A DNA stretch of 6,337 nt from Hydrogenothermaceae bacterium (GTDB lineage: Bacteria > Aquificota > Aquificia > Aquificales > Hydrogenothermaceae): positions 1-6,337 of the forward strand of contig JALSPY010000296.1 in assembly GCA_026985705.1 (NCBI GenBank), read 5' to 3'. The position numbers and the translations under genes were made by a program. Under the pieces are notes generated by a model. It did no database searches. It was not told where the DNA came from and was given only the letters and a program-made list of their open reading frames with translations. Of the stretch, positions 6,332-6,337 are shown piece after piece. Each line of letters starts with the position of its first letter. The first letter of the stretch is position 1.

Positions 6332-6337
6332 ATGAAA
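6332..6337 (+). CDS. First two codons of a downstream gene
   Basis: ATG AAA at the right edge follows AAAGG (6320-6324) at a seven-base spacing and lies downstream of the promoter at 6279-6287. Only Met-Lys is visible, so nothing can be said of the product. The call rests entirely on the upstream signals. Confidence 0.4.

Overview
The window is A+T-rich throughout (about 30% G+C by eye). It carries four complete genes on the + strand, the first codons of two more genes at its edges, and one decayed insertion sequence. Several proteins point to a low-GC, Gram-negative, probably thermophilic bacterium. There is a signal-peptide-bearing outer-membrane beta-barrel of the TIGR04219 type, coding is rich in Lys, Glu and Ile with AGA as the usual Arg codon, and the Shine-Dalgarno sequences are strong. 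A Sulfurihydrogenibium-like member of the Aquificota fits best, but this is inferred from family resemblance and composition, not from a search.

Layout: (1) 1-69, minus strand, is the 5' end of an unknown gene with a clear ribosome binding site and an extended -10 promoter at 100-108. (2) 70-820 holds no intact gene. Inside it, about 276-735, is a shrunken insertion sequence: matching inverted ends enclose a minus-strand transposase remnant with a nonsense codon, a frameshift and an apparent internal deletion. (3) 821-3130 is metE, the cobalamin-independent methionine synthase, with all zinc ligands intact and its own short-leader promoter. (4) 3194-3952 is an outer-membrane beta-barrel protein. 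(5) 3981-5342 is a secreted coiled-coil protein of the DUF4139 type. (6) 5332-6258 is a MoxR-type AAA+ ATPase. (7) A promoter lies at 6279-6287, followed by the start codon of a further gene at 6332.

The last three complete genes look like one transcription unit: a 28-nt gap separates the barrel from the DUF4139 protein, and the DUF4139 and MoxR frames overlap by 11 nt. This suggests an envelope-related module, with a cytoplasmic MoxR chaperone translationally coupled to an exported protein and an outer-membrane protein encoded just before it. MetE is probably a neighbour rather than a partner.

The most notable non-coding signals are a 20-bp exact repeat at the metE promoter (764-783) and at the promoter of the downstream gene (6264-6283), a perfect 17-bp tandem duplication across the stop codon and ribosome binding site between the barrel and DUF4139 genes, and the collapsed insertion sequence. 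I see no RNA gene, CRISPR array or convincing hairpin terminator.
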